From the NCBI GenBank assembly GCA_015178975.1, contig WHVD01000230.1, positions 42,633 to 106,632 on the forward strand: DNA of 64,000 bases. Direction: 5' to 3'. Each line of letters opens with the position of its first letter. Positions within the stretch are counted from its first letter, which is position 1. This DNA is from Hysterangium stoloniferum (Eukaryota > Basidiomycota > Agaricomycetes > Hysterangiales > Hysterangiaceae). This document shows positions 50,714 through 61,237 of this stretch, piece by piece. The position numbers were made by a program, and so were the translations under genes. Below the pieces are notes generated by a model. It was not told the DNA's origin and did no database searches. It saw only the letters and a list, made by a program, of their open reading frames with translations.

Positions 50714-51899
50714 TCAATCTTCGGCGGCCTGAACGACCACACACCAAAACATCTGTTCTTTTTCTATGGCCTCATCCTCGTCCTCGTCACGATCCTCTTT
50801 GACTTCTCGTTCCACACACACAAAGCGGACGGGTTGGCCATCCCAGTACTTCTTCAAGTCAAAACTGATACCTCCAGGAAGGTTGAGGGCGAGCGTCGGG
50901 AATGATAAGAAGCCATAGCAAAAATCTGTTGTCAATACATCCTATCCATTTTGCAATATTGAACATATTTATTCATCATGAGCTTGGATTAATTTCTCAC
51001 CTTCGGGCCAAATGTAATTTGGCGTCTATTCTTGGCATCTGCGAAGTACTTCCGTCGTTTTGATGTTTTCTCTAATTGCAACCCATCGTTCGCATCCCCG
51101 TTCATGGCAAAGCCACTTTGTCTGACCGTAGTTTCATTAGTAGCGGATTTGTCCTGTTGTAGCCCTTCATTGATGCGTTTGCATAATAACTTTGTATCGT
51201 CCTTGATGGACTCAGGGGCTGGCGGTGGAAATAAGGGTAGGGGACTGTCCTTAAATGGTAGTTCTGAATGCGATAAATGTGGCATTGTTGTTATGAGTGG
51301 AGACCTACAGATGTCGTTCAATGAGTTTAGAGAAGTGGAATGTAATAGTAGGTGACACACAGTGCCCAAGGCTTGGGTCCTGCGAGGTCATGTTCTAGAG
51401 TAGGGTCGATGAAGCTGATAATAAATCAGCTCATCATTTAAAACATGATTCGCACATATATTTACTGCATAAATTTGAGGGCAACGCCCGAACCCCACGG
51501 GAGCTGTAATGGGCGGTCGAATGTGTTTCCAAACAAGATATTGTCCGCAGAATGATGATGCAAGAACCGGCCTGAATCAGAGCAGTTTAATTAATACCAA
51601 ACAGTATTGAGAGTGGCGTTGGGACTAGTGGATTGGCATATTACTCGGGCGGGGTTGGGAATGATACACTTACCTTGCATCTGTATACTCCATGTAATTC
51701 CCTTCCGGTCCTCCCTCTCAAAATACTCTGACTCAGCCGTGACAGGAAATCCTTTGATATGCACCACAACACGTCCACAAAAGCGATTAGATTCTATTGG
51801 GTGGGGAATGCCTGTGTTCACGAGGTCGGATATATCGGTGAGCTCGAGAGGCGAGGGACCAGCAAGAACCCGCAACCTGGGTGTTGGGCATGATGTCAT
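50714..51899 (-). CDS. DUF1769/UPF0590-family protein, 305 aa
   Basis: This is a fungal family of unknown biochemical function. Five exons: 51899-51674, 51571-51466, 51414-51361, 51304-51001 and 50941-50714; 918 nt including stop. Introns are 102, 51, 56 and 59 nt with GT-AG ends. All joins keep phase and restore conserved sequence: VLAGPSP at the start, KGITWSIQMQG joined to RFL, DNILFGNTFDRPLQLPWG, ALKFMH joined to FIDPTLEHDL, and WAL joined to SPLITTMPHL. A variable Lys/Asp/Pro-rich segment follows, then RRKYFADAKNRRQITFGPK joined to DVLTTDFCYGF and LPGGISFDLKKYWDGQPVRF. The C-terminus is acidic (KEDRDEDEDEAIEKE) and ends QAAED. No signal peptide or membrane span is seen. The acidic tail and soluble look suggest a cytosolic or nuclear protein. 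It appears intact. Confidence 0.88.
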
Positions 51900-52385
51900 A
51901 GTTACTCCTTGAAATGTCTAGACTGCTGAGAAGAAAAGCTGATGGTTATAGTGAGAGAAGCAAGGGAAAGGACGCCATTAAAGTCATTATGTACTATCAC
52001 AGGCTCTCGGTTACGTCAAGGCTCCTAACTCCGCTTTCATGTAAGTAGGTAGACGCGCTTTCACTCACGGACCTTCGCGTGATGCAGTCAGTGTTTTTTT
52101 TTTCGGAATGATAAAGTCGGGTTATATTTTTTCTGAGGGATAGTAATTCGTACGTTTAATTCCCGCGCTAACATAGGGACCAGCAACATTTTTCAAGCTA
52201 GACTGTATTAATGAACTGATTGCTGTACAGGAATTTAAAGCTAATCGCTTCTTGCTCTCAGAGTTGCGTCTTGCCTGCAGTATAGTCTCACTGCATACTA
52301 TGCTCGACAATCAGTCCCGCGCACTCCAAGAAACCTATCGAGTTAAAGTAGACAGTGAACGGGGACACCCGAACACCAACTACAA
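51900..52385. other. upstream region of the DUF1769 gene
   Basis: No reading frame of note. It should hold the promoter of the minus-strand gene. A T10 tract lies near 52085. The transposon-derived region starts near 52386. Confidence 0.5.
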
Positions 52386-53240
52386 GTTATTGAGTTGAAA
52401 AAACTGAACTATGGACATGAACCACTGGCAAATGAAATCAAAATAGTAGGAGAGGGTCAGCTGACAAGGATTTTGGGAGCTTTCCTTGGGAACAGTGTGT
52501 CTGGTGCCCAACACCAAAGAAGATAGAGTCAGCACTGAGTAGATGGAAAGCTGGACACCCAACCATAGAGTAGAGAAGGCTAATTGTAAACATGGGGGAT
52601 TGTGGAAGAGTCCAGTGTCTGGGAAAAGTGCAAGGTATGCCAAAGGCTGTTGAAGCAAGAATAAATGAAATGATGAAAAAATTCTTCTGGGGCTCTAGAT
52701 GTTAAGATGCTGTTAGTTGTGAAATATTGTCAAAGAAGTTCACCCAAGGGGAGAGGGGGGGGGGGGGGTAAGTTGTTAGATCTGGCAGCAAGGAACCAAG
52801 CCCTTGAGCTTATCAAACTACAGACATACCTTAAGATGGGACTTGATAGACCATGTTGGAGTCATTTAGCAGATGAAATCTTCAGAAGAAACATTAGCAA
52901 AAAAAGGGGACATATCAGCTACAAAGATGCAATAAACATGTTTATGCAAAGCTGGCCAGTAAGGATGAAAGAAGAATATACTACAGTCCCAAAGAGTTTG
53001 CAGGGCATGGTTAATGTGGCAAAAAGATCCAATTTATGTCTGGATACCCTGGAAATTGATAATCATGCAAGAGGAAACTTGCCAATATAGTACCACAGCA
53101 AGATGGAAGGAGCTGGTTTGTGGAACAGCAAATGAGCAAGATGCCAGAGAGCCAGACACCCAAATAAAAACTGTTGCAAACATGATAGCCTACCATGAAC
53201 AAGACCTACCTGCAGGCCACAGGCCACATAATACATAGGT
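52386..53240 (+). pseudogene. relic of a LINE-type reverse transcriptase, C-terminal part
   Basis: The plus strand reads RILGAFLGN near 52470, followed after many stops by a GGG-LLDLAARNQALELIKLQTYL block (52707-52860) and RPCWSHLADEIFRRN. This order matches the region after the RT domain in basidiomycete non-LTR elements (ILGA-x2-GN, then GG-x-LDL-x-ARN-A). Numerous stops and a G14 run (52755-52768) show it is dead. Confidence 0.6.
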
Positions 53241-53890
53241 GCAGATGTGACATCTGTAAAATAGAGAAGTTAAAGGGCTGTTAAGATCTAAGTGAGGGGT
53301 AAGAGGGGGTTCTATGTCAGGGGGCCAATGATAGAGATTGTACTAGTTGGGAGGTCCAACTCTATAAATGGGTGGAGCTTGGCTTCAACTTATGTGTTGT
53401 GTTATGGCCCTTTCCTGGATACTTCAATCTTCTGTAATTATCCATAATGTTCCTTAACCTTCTGATCTGACTTCCATCCATAGAACATTTATAGTTCCCA
53501 TACTTCTGAACCTCATCCTTGTTCCACATTTGGTAACTTGTCAGTCAACAAGTATTCATTCATTTGCTTGTTGTATTCCCATTTCAGAATACTTTCCTAA
53601 TTTGTCTTATTGTGATCCTAGTTGTAGTACAATAATGAAAGAACTTATATTAGTTTCCACGAATTTGTACTCTACCTTAGATCTGATATCAACTTAGTTT
53701 CTTATTCCTTCCTTCTTCCTGTATGCTCAATATTCAGAACTCTTCAGAACTCTGAATATCTGTAATCTTCCAGTGTAAATCCCTTCTCTGAAATTAAGGA
53801 CATTCCAAGCATTTGCATAGAGGCACAGCACATAAGCTGAAGCTGATATCCTGATCCTATCCAGAAGTTTCTGAGTTCCTGGTTATTTCC
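53241..53890. other. degenerate LTR-like sequence
   Basis: Two degraded versions of the shared motif occur (TTGGCTTCAACTTATG near 53376 and CAGCACATAAGCTGAAGC near 53826). The second follows a family C-like TCTGAAATTAAGGACA block. No gene. Confidence 0.45.
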
Positions 53891-53912
53891 TAATAGTTCC
53901 AGAATAAGGTTT

Positions 53913-54240
53913 TTGACATGTCACTTAACAGGAACTTTTTATTATAATGGAGTCCCATCCCACATAACTTCCAATCAAGGTTCTGAGTTTGTACCTCATT
54001 TCTTTAGATCCCTTGGGAAATCCTTGGACATGAAGTTACACTTTATGTTTGGATACTACCTGGAAGGCAATGGACAAACTGAGCATGTCAATCAAACACT
54101 GGAACAATATCTCCACATATTGCAACCATCAACAGGACAACTGGATATCCCTGTTACCCCTTGCAGAATTCACATACATACAACAATGCACCATCTGCCA
54201 CTACTGGCATATCCCCCTTCTTTGCAAATAAGGTTATAAT
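53913..54240 (+). pseudogene. Gypsy integrase fragment
   Basis: It reads GVPSHITSNQGSEFVPHFF and LEGNGQTEHVNQTLEQY, closely matching the integrase core of the degraded element at 5167-8720 (SDHGSEFVSHFFRSLGK). It breaks off at 54240 with an ANKGYNPN-like end in a shifted frame. Isolated piece of the same clade. Confidence 0.8.
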
Positions 54241-54280
54241 CCCAATATTTCAATACATCCAAAACAGAACCTTGCCTCAG

Positions 54281-54719
54281 TGTTAGGATCCCCATCATTT
54301 TGGACCCCCTGCAACCTGTTTTGGACTCAATACCCTCACCCATAGTATCACCACCCACAGCACCCCCAACACTTGTTTTCATTATAGTTTTGACCCCTTT
54401 TAGCCTTCTGTTCTGTCTCCATCCCATTCACTCCCCTGTCACCATCTCCCTATATATGTCTGACTTACCACCTCAGACTTTTTTAGTATTGTTTAGTACT
54501 TTACATTTAGTCTCCCCACCTTGTCATCAATTTCCTATGATCCATTTCACCTTTTGCTTCCTTGATCAGCCCTCCAGTCATCTGTCTCATTGTAGTATAA
54601 AATCTTCTTCATGTACATATGCTACAATTCTTCAGTTCAAAAATTGATTTAGATTACCCTCTACTAGTTCTCAGTCCCTTTTCTCCCTTCTCAATACTTC
54701 AAAGATGTTCTTTGGCAAG
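54281..54719. mobile_element. family G LTR, partial
   Basis: It starts TGTTAGGATCCC directly after the integrase fragment and is cut by a family A LTR at 54720. A similar start lies near 23140. The other end is not certain, possibly AACTTGACA near 55565. Confidence 0.45.
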
Positions 54720-55543
54720 TGTTATGACTGGAAAACCCACCGGACTCTGGGCACTACCCTATACGCACCTGCACCCTACATGCACCAGTTATCAGTTTAC
54801 CAGAATACCTGCCAGACTCCGAATGTCAGACCTGCCCATGCTCGACCTTCATCACTTCATGTATCAGTCACCAGAATACCCACCAGAACCTGCACCTGTC
54901 TATCTCCAACCCTGTCCCACGTACCAGTCACCAGACTTCTCTCAGAATACCCGACAGCTCTCTAACTGAGCCCCATTCCCATTCTGGTCAAATGACCTGT
55001 CATGATTTGGACTCCGCTTCCACCCCATTCCCATTATGGTCTAATGACCTGTCATGATTTGGACTCCACTCCATTCCATTCCTAACACCAAATTTGGTGT
55101 TTACTTATCTCATTTCATGTTTACTAGTTTAGATTTCATTATTACTGGATTTGGTATGTTATACATTCCACAGTCTATATAGTCTGGCAGATGTTGTACA
55201 TACAATCCAGTCAGAAAATCAGCTTAGATTCCCCCCAGTAATCTCAGTATATTTTCTGCTCTAATCTCCTCTTTGAAACACACTGCTATTTACCTTGTCA
55301 GAGCCCACAGGCTCCGACTGATCCATCACTTGACCTCTGACTCATTACTGCCCGACCTCTCAACCTCCACAGAATTCCCACAGTCGACCCTCTGACCTCT
55401 CAACCCACCAACTACTCCCAAACTCCCTGGGATTCCTGTCCACTGGTCTGAAATTGGACAACACGATTTTGCAAGGGTGCAGCCTATAAGTTGAAGCCAA
55501 GTCCTACTGGCTTTCCCACAGGTTTCTCTGGAAACCCTCTGAT
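54720..55543 (+). mobile_element. family A LTR, 3' end lost
   Basis: It starts TGTTATGACTGG and carries all family A landmarks, including the shared motif at 55471-55504. The CCTAACA end is missing after GGAAACCCTCTGAT. GCAAG precedes it, but no matching right duplication remains. Confidence 0.75.
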
Positions 55544-55642
55544 AAGCTCCGCATGCAACTTGACAGTATTTTCTGACTAAGACTGGCAGATTGTCAATAT
55601 GCCACCAAGAAGAAAAGCACATGTACAGGAATCATTACCTAG

Positions 55643-56207
55643 TGTGAGAGGTACTGCAAAATATACTCCGAAATATAGTCTGGATGAGCCCACAATATAT
55701 TTCTATTATTATTTCTATTTCTCTCTCTATTTTATTATATGCATATATTTAGTTCAATGACCTATGCATTCAGTACATAGACTCTTGTGGGCACATATAC
55801 ACCAGACCTATGTATTCTAGTGCCTATAGTTAGAACTCAGACACTTTTTACCCATAACCACGACTTGCCCAGACACCCACTTAGTGTCCTGCAAGTTGTG
55901 ATTGGGGTATCATCTTGACTGTCACAGACAGGCCTTAACTATCAGCACAATCACAGTTTCAAACTATACTAGTTGAAACTCGAACTGTTATCTCAATCCA
56001 CGCTACTTGGTTTGTTTGACTCTCTTGCTATTTCCTTAATCACTCGAGCAGTCACTCAGAATCACACTTCAAAGTCGATTCTCTTTCAGTCTTCTTAGCA
56101 ATCTATTCTACTTAAGATAGCTAATCCTTTCAACCGTATTGAACTAGATAGTCAATACACATTTTGGTCCATATTAGACTTAGATAGTCAATACATCGTT
56201 GTGTCGT
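55643..56207 (+). mobile_element. family D LTR, 3' truncated, inside Gypsy-2 gag
   Basis: It starts TGTGAGAGGTACTGC like the copy at 40422 and follows it to ACATCGTTGTGTCG. The last 75 bp or so are missing. Left flank CCTAG; no right duplicate remains. Confidence 0.75.
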
Positions 56208-56528
56208 CCCCAACAAGGGAAAAGGTGTCAAAAATCCCCCATCTAATGATTGACCGCCACTTGTGGATCCCACCTCTGAGTTGTTAGCAATCACTTTAGA
56301 GAGATTGATGAATCACATACTCGGAGAAGGCAGCAAGAAGGATCTGGAACCTCTATGGTCAAAAGTCAATGCTCCAGAACCCTTCACAGGTTCCAACCCT
56401 AACAAACTTTCCACTTTCCTCATGCAATGTCATTTTAATTTCCGTGATCGATCCTCTGCATTCTCCATGGACTCCCAAAAAGTCAATTACACACTTTCAT
56501 ACCAGATCCACATTGAAATGGTTTGAAC

Positions 56529-57351
56529 TGTTATGACCGGAAATCCTGCCGGACTCCAGGCACTAACTTATATGCACCCATGTCCTATACGCACTCATTA
56601 TCAGTTTACTGGAATTCCCGCCAGACTCTGTACATCAGACTTGTCTATGTTCGACTTCATTACATTGTGTTTCAGTCACTGGAAAACCCACCGGACTCTG
56701 TCCCTGTCTATGTCCGACCTCATCCCGCACATCAGTCACTGGACCCCACTCATAAAACCTGACATCCCTCTAACAGAGCCCCGTTCCCATTTTAGTCAAA
56801 TGACCTGTCACGATTCAGACTCCACTCCCCCTCCATTTCCCATTATGGTTTATGATTTGTCACTATTCAGACTCCACTCCGTTCCATCCCATTCCTAACA
56901 CCAATTTGGTGTTTACTATTCCTGTTTTATGTTTTGCTCATTTCGTTTCATCATTACTGGATTTGGTATGTCATTCACTCCACGGTCTATTTAAACTGGC
57001 AGATGTTGTACATACAATCCAGTCAGAAAATTGGCTTAGATTCTCCCCAGTAATCTAATACATTTTCTGCTCTAAACTCCTACTTGAATTACACCGCTCA
57101 CACTAGTCAGAGCCCACAGGCTCCGGCACATCTATCTCTCTTACCTACCTTGACTCACGACCTCATGACCCACAACCTACGACCTACGACCCCTTGACCC
57201 ATGACCCCCACCTGGACTCCCCGGGATTCCCATCCGCCTGTCTGAAATTGGACAACACGATCTCATGAGGGTGCAGCCTATAAGCTGAAGCCAAGTCCTA
57301 CCAGATATTCTGCAGGTTTCTCCAGAGACCCACCGTGTATGTACCCTAACA
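56529..57351 (+). mobile_element. solo LTR, family A, target duplication TGAAC
   Basis: It starts TGTTATGACCGG and ends TACCCTAACA, 823 bp. TGAAC is at 56524-56528 and 57352-57356. Many sites read TG/CA where the copy at 57893 has CG, so it is the older of the two. Confidence 0.92.
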
Positions 57352-57892
57352 TGAACCAGCTTTTAGCAGACTTTCTGAGGAAGAGCTGCTTTGGCTCAAA
57401 GATTGGGATGCTTGTTATGGAGCTAGAAACCAACTTTGGCCTGTATGAGCCAACTGGAGAAGCTGAGAACAGTCTCACCAATCTTTGCATGAAGGATATC
57501 CAGCACATCACAGACTATATTGTCCAGTTCAACAATCTTGCAGCTCATTGTCAGTGGGGCAATCCCACTCTCCACCACCAATTCTATGTCATTCTGCCAT
57601 CCCACCTTAAGGATGAAGTCTCAAAAGGAGAAGATGGCAAGCCAAAAACACTGTCCTGTATGCACCTCAAGGCTCAAAATGTGGACGCATGCTATTGGGA
57701 ACATCATGTGGAAGTTGCCCGTGAGACCTCCATGGACAAGGTTGACAAGTCCACAGCCAATAAAACCAACAACAACACTCCATCCACCAGCAACAAAAAC
57801 TCCACACAATCTGACAAGAAGAATAATAAAAAGTCTTCTAACAACAACAACAACAACAAAGGTCAGCAGTCTGGCAGGCAAACTGGAAAACC

Positions 57893-58712
57893 TGTTACGA
57901 CCGGACAAATCCCACCGGACTCCGGGTACTAACTCGTACGCCCCCACGCGCTACAAGCACCAATCGTCTGTTTATAGGATTTCCCGCCCAGACTCCGTTA
58001 CGTCAAGACTCGTTACGTTCGACCTCATTAAGACACATATCAGTCACCGGACTTCCCCCGGACCCCGTCTCTGTCTATGTCCATCTTCGTCCCACGCATC
58101 AGTCACCAGAACCCGCTTAGAATCCCGTCACCGCTCTAATCGAGCCCCGTTCCCGTTTTAGTCAAATGACCTGTCACGATTTAGGACTCCGCTCCCGCTC
58201 TGTTTCCCGTTATGGGTTATGCTTTGTCACGATTCGGACTCCGCTCTGTTCCGTCCCGTTCCTAACACCAATTTGGTGTTTACTATTCCCGTTTTATGTT
58301 TTGCTCGTTTCGTCTCATTATTACTGGATTCGGTATGTCATGCATTCCACGGTCTATATAAACTGGCAGATGTTGTACATACAATCCAGTCAGAAAATTA
58401 GCTTAGATTCCCCCCAGTATTCTAATACATTTTCCTCTTTAAAACCCTACTCTTATCAGACCGCTCGCACTAGTCGGAGCCCACGGGCTCCGGCGCATCT
58501 ATCTCTCTCGACTATCTCGATTCACGACTCTCGACTCACGACCTACGACTCACGACCCACGAACCCCCGCCCGGACTCCCCGGGATTCCCGTCCGCCTGT
58601 CTGAAATTGGACAACACAATCTAGCGAGGGCGCAGCCTATAAGCTGAAGCCAAGTCCTACCGGATATCCCGCGGGTTTCTCCGGAAACCCGGCCTGAGTG
58701 TGTATCCTAACA
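57893..58712 (+). mobile_element. solo LTR, family A, target duplication AAACC, youngest copy
   Basis: It starts TGTTACGACCGG and ends TATCCTAACA, 820 bp. AAACC is at 57888-57892 and 58713-58717. It is the richest in CG dinucleotides among the A copies and useful as the family reference. The CGGAGCCC/GGGCTCCG inverted repeat lies at about 58476-58494 and the shared motif at 58625-58658. Confidence 0.93.
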
Positions 58713-59930
58713 AAACCCGACCTTACAGGCAAGCTTGGACCCGATGGCAAACTGGCCCCACAAGAGAGACAACATCATATGGACAATAATAGCCTTTGTC
58801 TCTTGTGCAGAAAACCTCATCATCAAGTTCTGGAATGTCTGTTGGCAAAAGCAAACTCTGCGAAAGGTCAAACAGCCAAGACTTCCTCCACAGAATCCCC
58901 ATTGAAGGATAAACTGGCTTCCAACTCAAAAAAAGAGTAAGCAACCCAACAGACTTCACACAGGTTGGGGGTTGCATTGCCTCTTCATGCATTCACAAGT
59001 TTACCCATCTAAATGCATCCACTCTTTTGCACTCTGACTCGTTCTTTATTAAACTTATGTCTAATATGATCCCGAAATTCATTTTTTCAGCACTCATAGA
59101 TTCTGGCTCGACTCATTGTTTTTTAGATACAAAATTCACACAAAATAATCTGTTGTCACCTTATCCGATAAATCCGGTCAGCCTCCAACTTTTCAATGGC
59201 ACAAGCAATCTGGTTATCACCCAAGCTTGAGATTTATCCATCTGTTTCCCATGTGGAACATTTCAGTTGGTCACTTTCTATGTGACCCAGTTAGACTCAA
59301 GTTGCTCGGTTGTCCTAGGACATAACTGGCTTACCCACTACAATCTGTTGATTGACTGGGTAGCAAACAGCATACTTGCCGGACACCTGCAGCTTCCAAG
59401 AAACTGTACCCGACATGGCCTGCATGGCACCCATGGGCTTCCTGGCACCTGCAGTCTCAAGGACTCCTGTGATCCCTACAGCACCCATGGCTTCCCCAGA
59501 ACCCACGACACCTCTGTCTATTTCTCTCATTAATGCTGCAGCATTTATTAGGGCTACAAAAATGGATGAATCCCAGTCATTTTTCAACTCTGGTATCTGC
59601 ATCTGAGAAAACTGCTGATCTAGAAGGTGTCCCGGAGAAATATCATGATTTTGCAGATGTTTTCAGTAAGTGTAAAGCTGACCGGCTTCTGCCCCACAGA
59701 GAGTATGACTTAAAAAAAAAGCAACCTTGAAGAAGGCACCCAGCCACCCCCTTGGACATATTTACCCACTTTCCTCCATGGAACCTTCCACAATCCGGGA
59801 TTTCCTGGATGAACATTTGTCCATAGGTTTTATCAGACCCTCAAAATCTCCTTTTGGAGCACCTGTTCTGTTTGTCAAGAAAAAGGATGGAACATCCAGA
59901 ACTCCCCATGGAGTCCCAGGAGACTTTTGG

Positions 59931-60141
59931 CCACGACCCTCTGCACCTGGTTGCTATTCTCAAGCAACTCATTCTGGGCCGCTATGCCCACAGCTATCCA
60001 CCCCAGAACCTCCTCCAAGGCCCCAGGCCTCTCCGCTAGTCCACCCACTTCCCATGCCATGGACCCTGTGGGCTTGTGAACAAGTGAGCAGCACCTCACT
60101 TTGAGGTGTGCACATTGCCAACAACCCGGTCCTTGCCTGGA
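59931..60141. other. unassigned piece between Gypsy-2 and a family A LTR
   Basis: It no longer follows RT. A Pro/Ser-rich frame (59727-60104) passes through, but the part after 59895 has no recognisable content. It may be a rearranged piece of another element. Confidence 0.35.
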
Positions 60142-60955
60142 TGTTAGGATACACACACAGGGCAGGTCTCTGGAGAAACCCGCAGGATATCTGGTAGGAC
60201 TTGGCTTCAGCTTATAGGCTGCGCCCTCGCTAGATCGTGTTGTCCAATTTAGAACAGGCGGACGGGAATCCTGGGGAGTCTGGGCGGGGTTCGTGGGTTG
60301 TAGGTTGGAGGTTGGAGGTTGGAGGTTGGAGGTTGTGGGTCATGAGTCAAGATAGTTGAGAGAGATAGATGTGCCGGAGCCCGTGGGCTCCGACTAGTGC
60401 GAGCAGTGTGAATCAAGTAGGGTTTTAGAGCGGAAAATGTTATTAGATTACTGGGGGGAATCTAAGCTAATTTTCTGACTGGATTGTATGTACAACATCT
60501 GCCAGTTTATATAGACCGTGGAGTGAATGACATACCAAATCCAGTAATGATGAAATGAAACTAACAAAACATAAAATGGGAATAATAAACACCAAGTTTG
60601 GTGTTAGGAACAGGATGGAATGGAGTGGAGTCCGAATCATGACAAAGCATAACCCATAACGGGAAATGGAGCGGGAGTGGAGTTCAAATCGTGACAGGTC
60701 ATTTGACTAAAATGGGAATGGGGCTTGATTAGAGCGATGACGGGATTCTGAGTGGGGTCTGGTGACTGATGCGTGGGACGAAGATGGACATAGACAGAGA
60801 TGGAGTCCGGGGGAAGTCCAGTGACTGATATGTGTCGTATGAGGTCGAACGTAACAAGTCTTGACGTACAGAGTCTGGGTGGGAATTCCTATAAACAGAC
60901 ATTTGGTGCGTGTAGGGTGTGATGGCGTACAGGTGTAAGGGCGACTCTCTAGACC
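60142..60955 (-). mobile_element. family A LTR, one end lost
   Basis: In plus-strand reading it starts TGTTAGGATACAC, with CTGGA before it, and follows family A to about 60955, short of the usual CGTAACA end. A 7-bp GGTTGGA repeat occurs four times at about 60303-60335. It is cut off by the Gypsy-3 LTR side. Confidence 0.8.
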
Positions 60956-60974
60956 GCACTAACTCGCACTATGA

Positions 60975-61237
60975 CTGAGTTGGGGTCCTAGCAGAGGAAA
61001 TCTGAAGTGAGTTTATACCTGTCTAATTACATACATGTAGAATACAATATTACTTACCTAGCAGAGGAAATCCGAAGAGAAAAGTCTAAGGAATCCTCGG
61101 CTAGCGGGTGACTAACTAAAGGTGCAGCTGAGTTTGAAAATGTGATAACAACAAGGTGCCCCTCTCAGTCTTTACTTATGAAACTATATTAAGGAGAGTC
61201 AGAGAAAATGGAAAACTTAAGATTGTCCCCTGACATC
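60975..61237 (-). repeat. probable 3' LTR of Gypsy-3
   Basis: On the minus strand a run AAGGGGGGG (polypurine tract, about 61239-61247) precedes TGATGTCAGGGG. The block then runs to a CTCAGTCA end near 60970. It contains two copies of CCTAGCAGAGGAAATCYGAAG about 74 bp apart (near 60987 and 61058). The partner LTR is outside the window, so the borders are provisional. Confidence 0.5.

Larger units (their letters stand above)
55599..59930 (+). pseudogene. Gypsy-2: gag-pol relic split by three LTRs
   Basis: Gag starts at 55599 (MPPRRKAHVQESLP) and is cut by a family D LTR (55643 to about 56207). It continues at 56263-56528 (LWSKVNAPEPFTGSNPNKL). A family A LTR (56529-57351) splits a KWFEP motif, and gag goes on at 57357-57892 (NFGLYEPTGEAENSL; Asn/Lys-rich tail). 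A second family A LTR (57893-58712) follows, and then the CCHC knuckle CLLCRKPHHQVLEC (about 58800). Protease (ALIDSGSTHCF) lies near 59095. The linker GVPEKYHDFADVFSKCKAD and the RT start FIRPSKSPFGAPVLFVKKKDGT (to 59895) come last. RT stops there and the rest of pol is missing. Many frameshifts and stops. Confidence 0.85.

Noticed and set aside
56529-58712. Two same-orientation family A LTRs 541 bp apart as the two ends of one short element
   Set aside because: Each has its own different target duplication (TGAAC and AAACC), and the sequence between them is Gypsy-2 gag.
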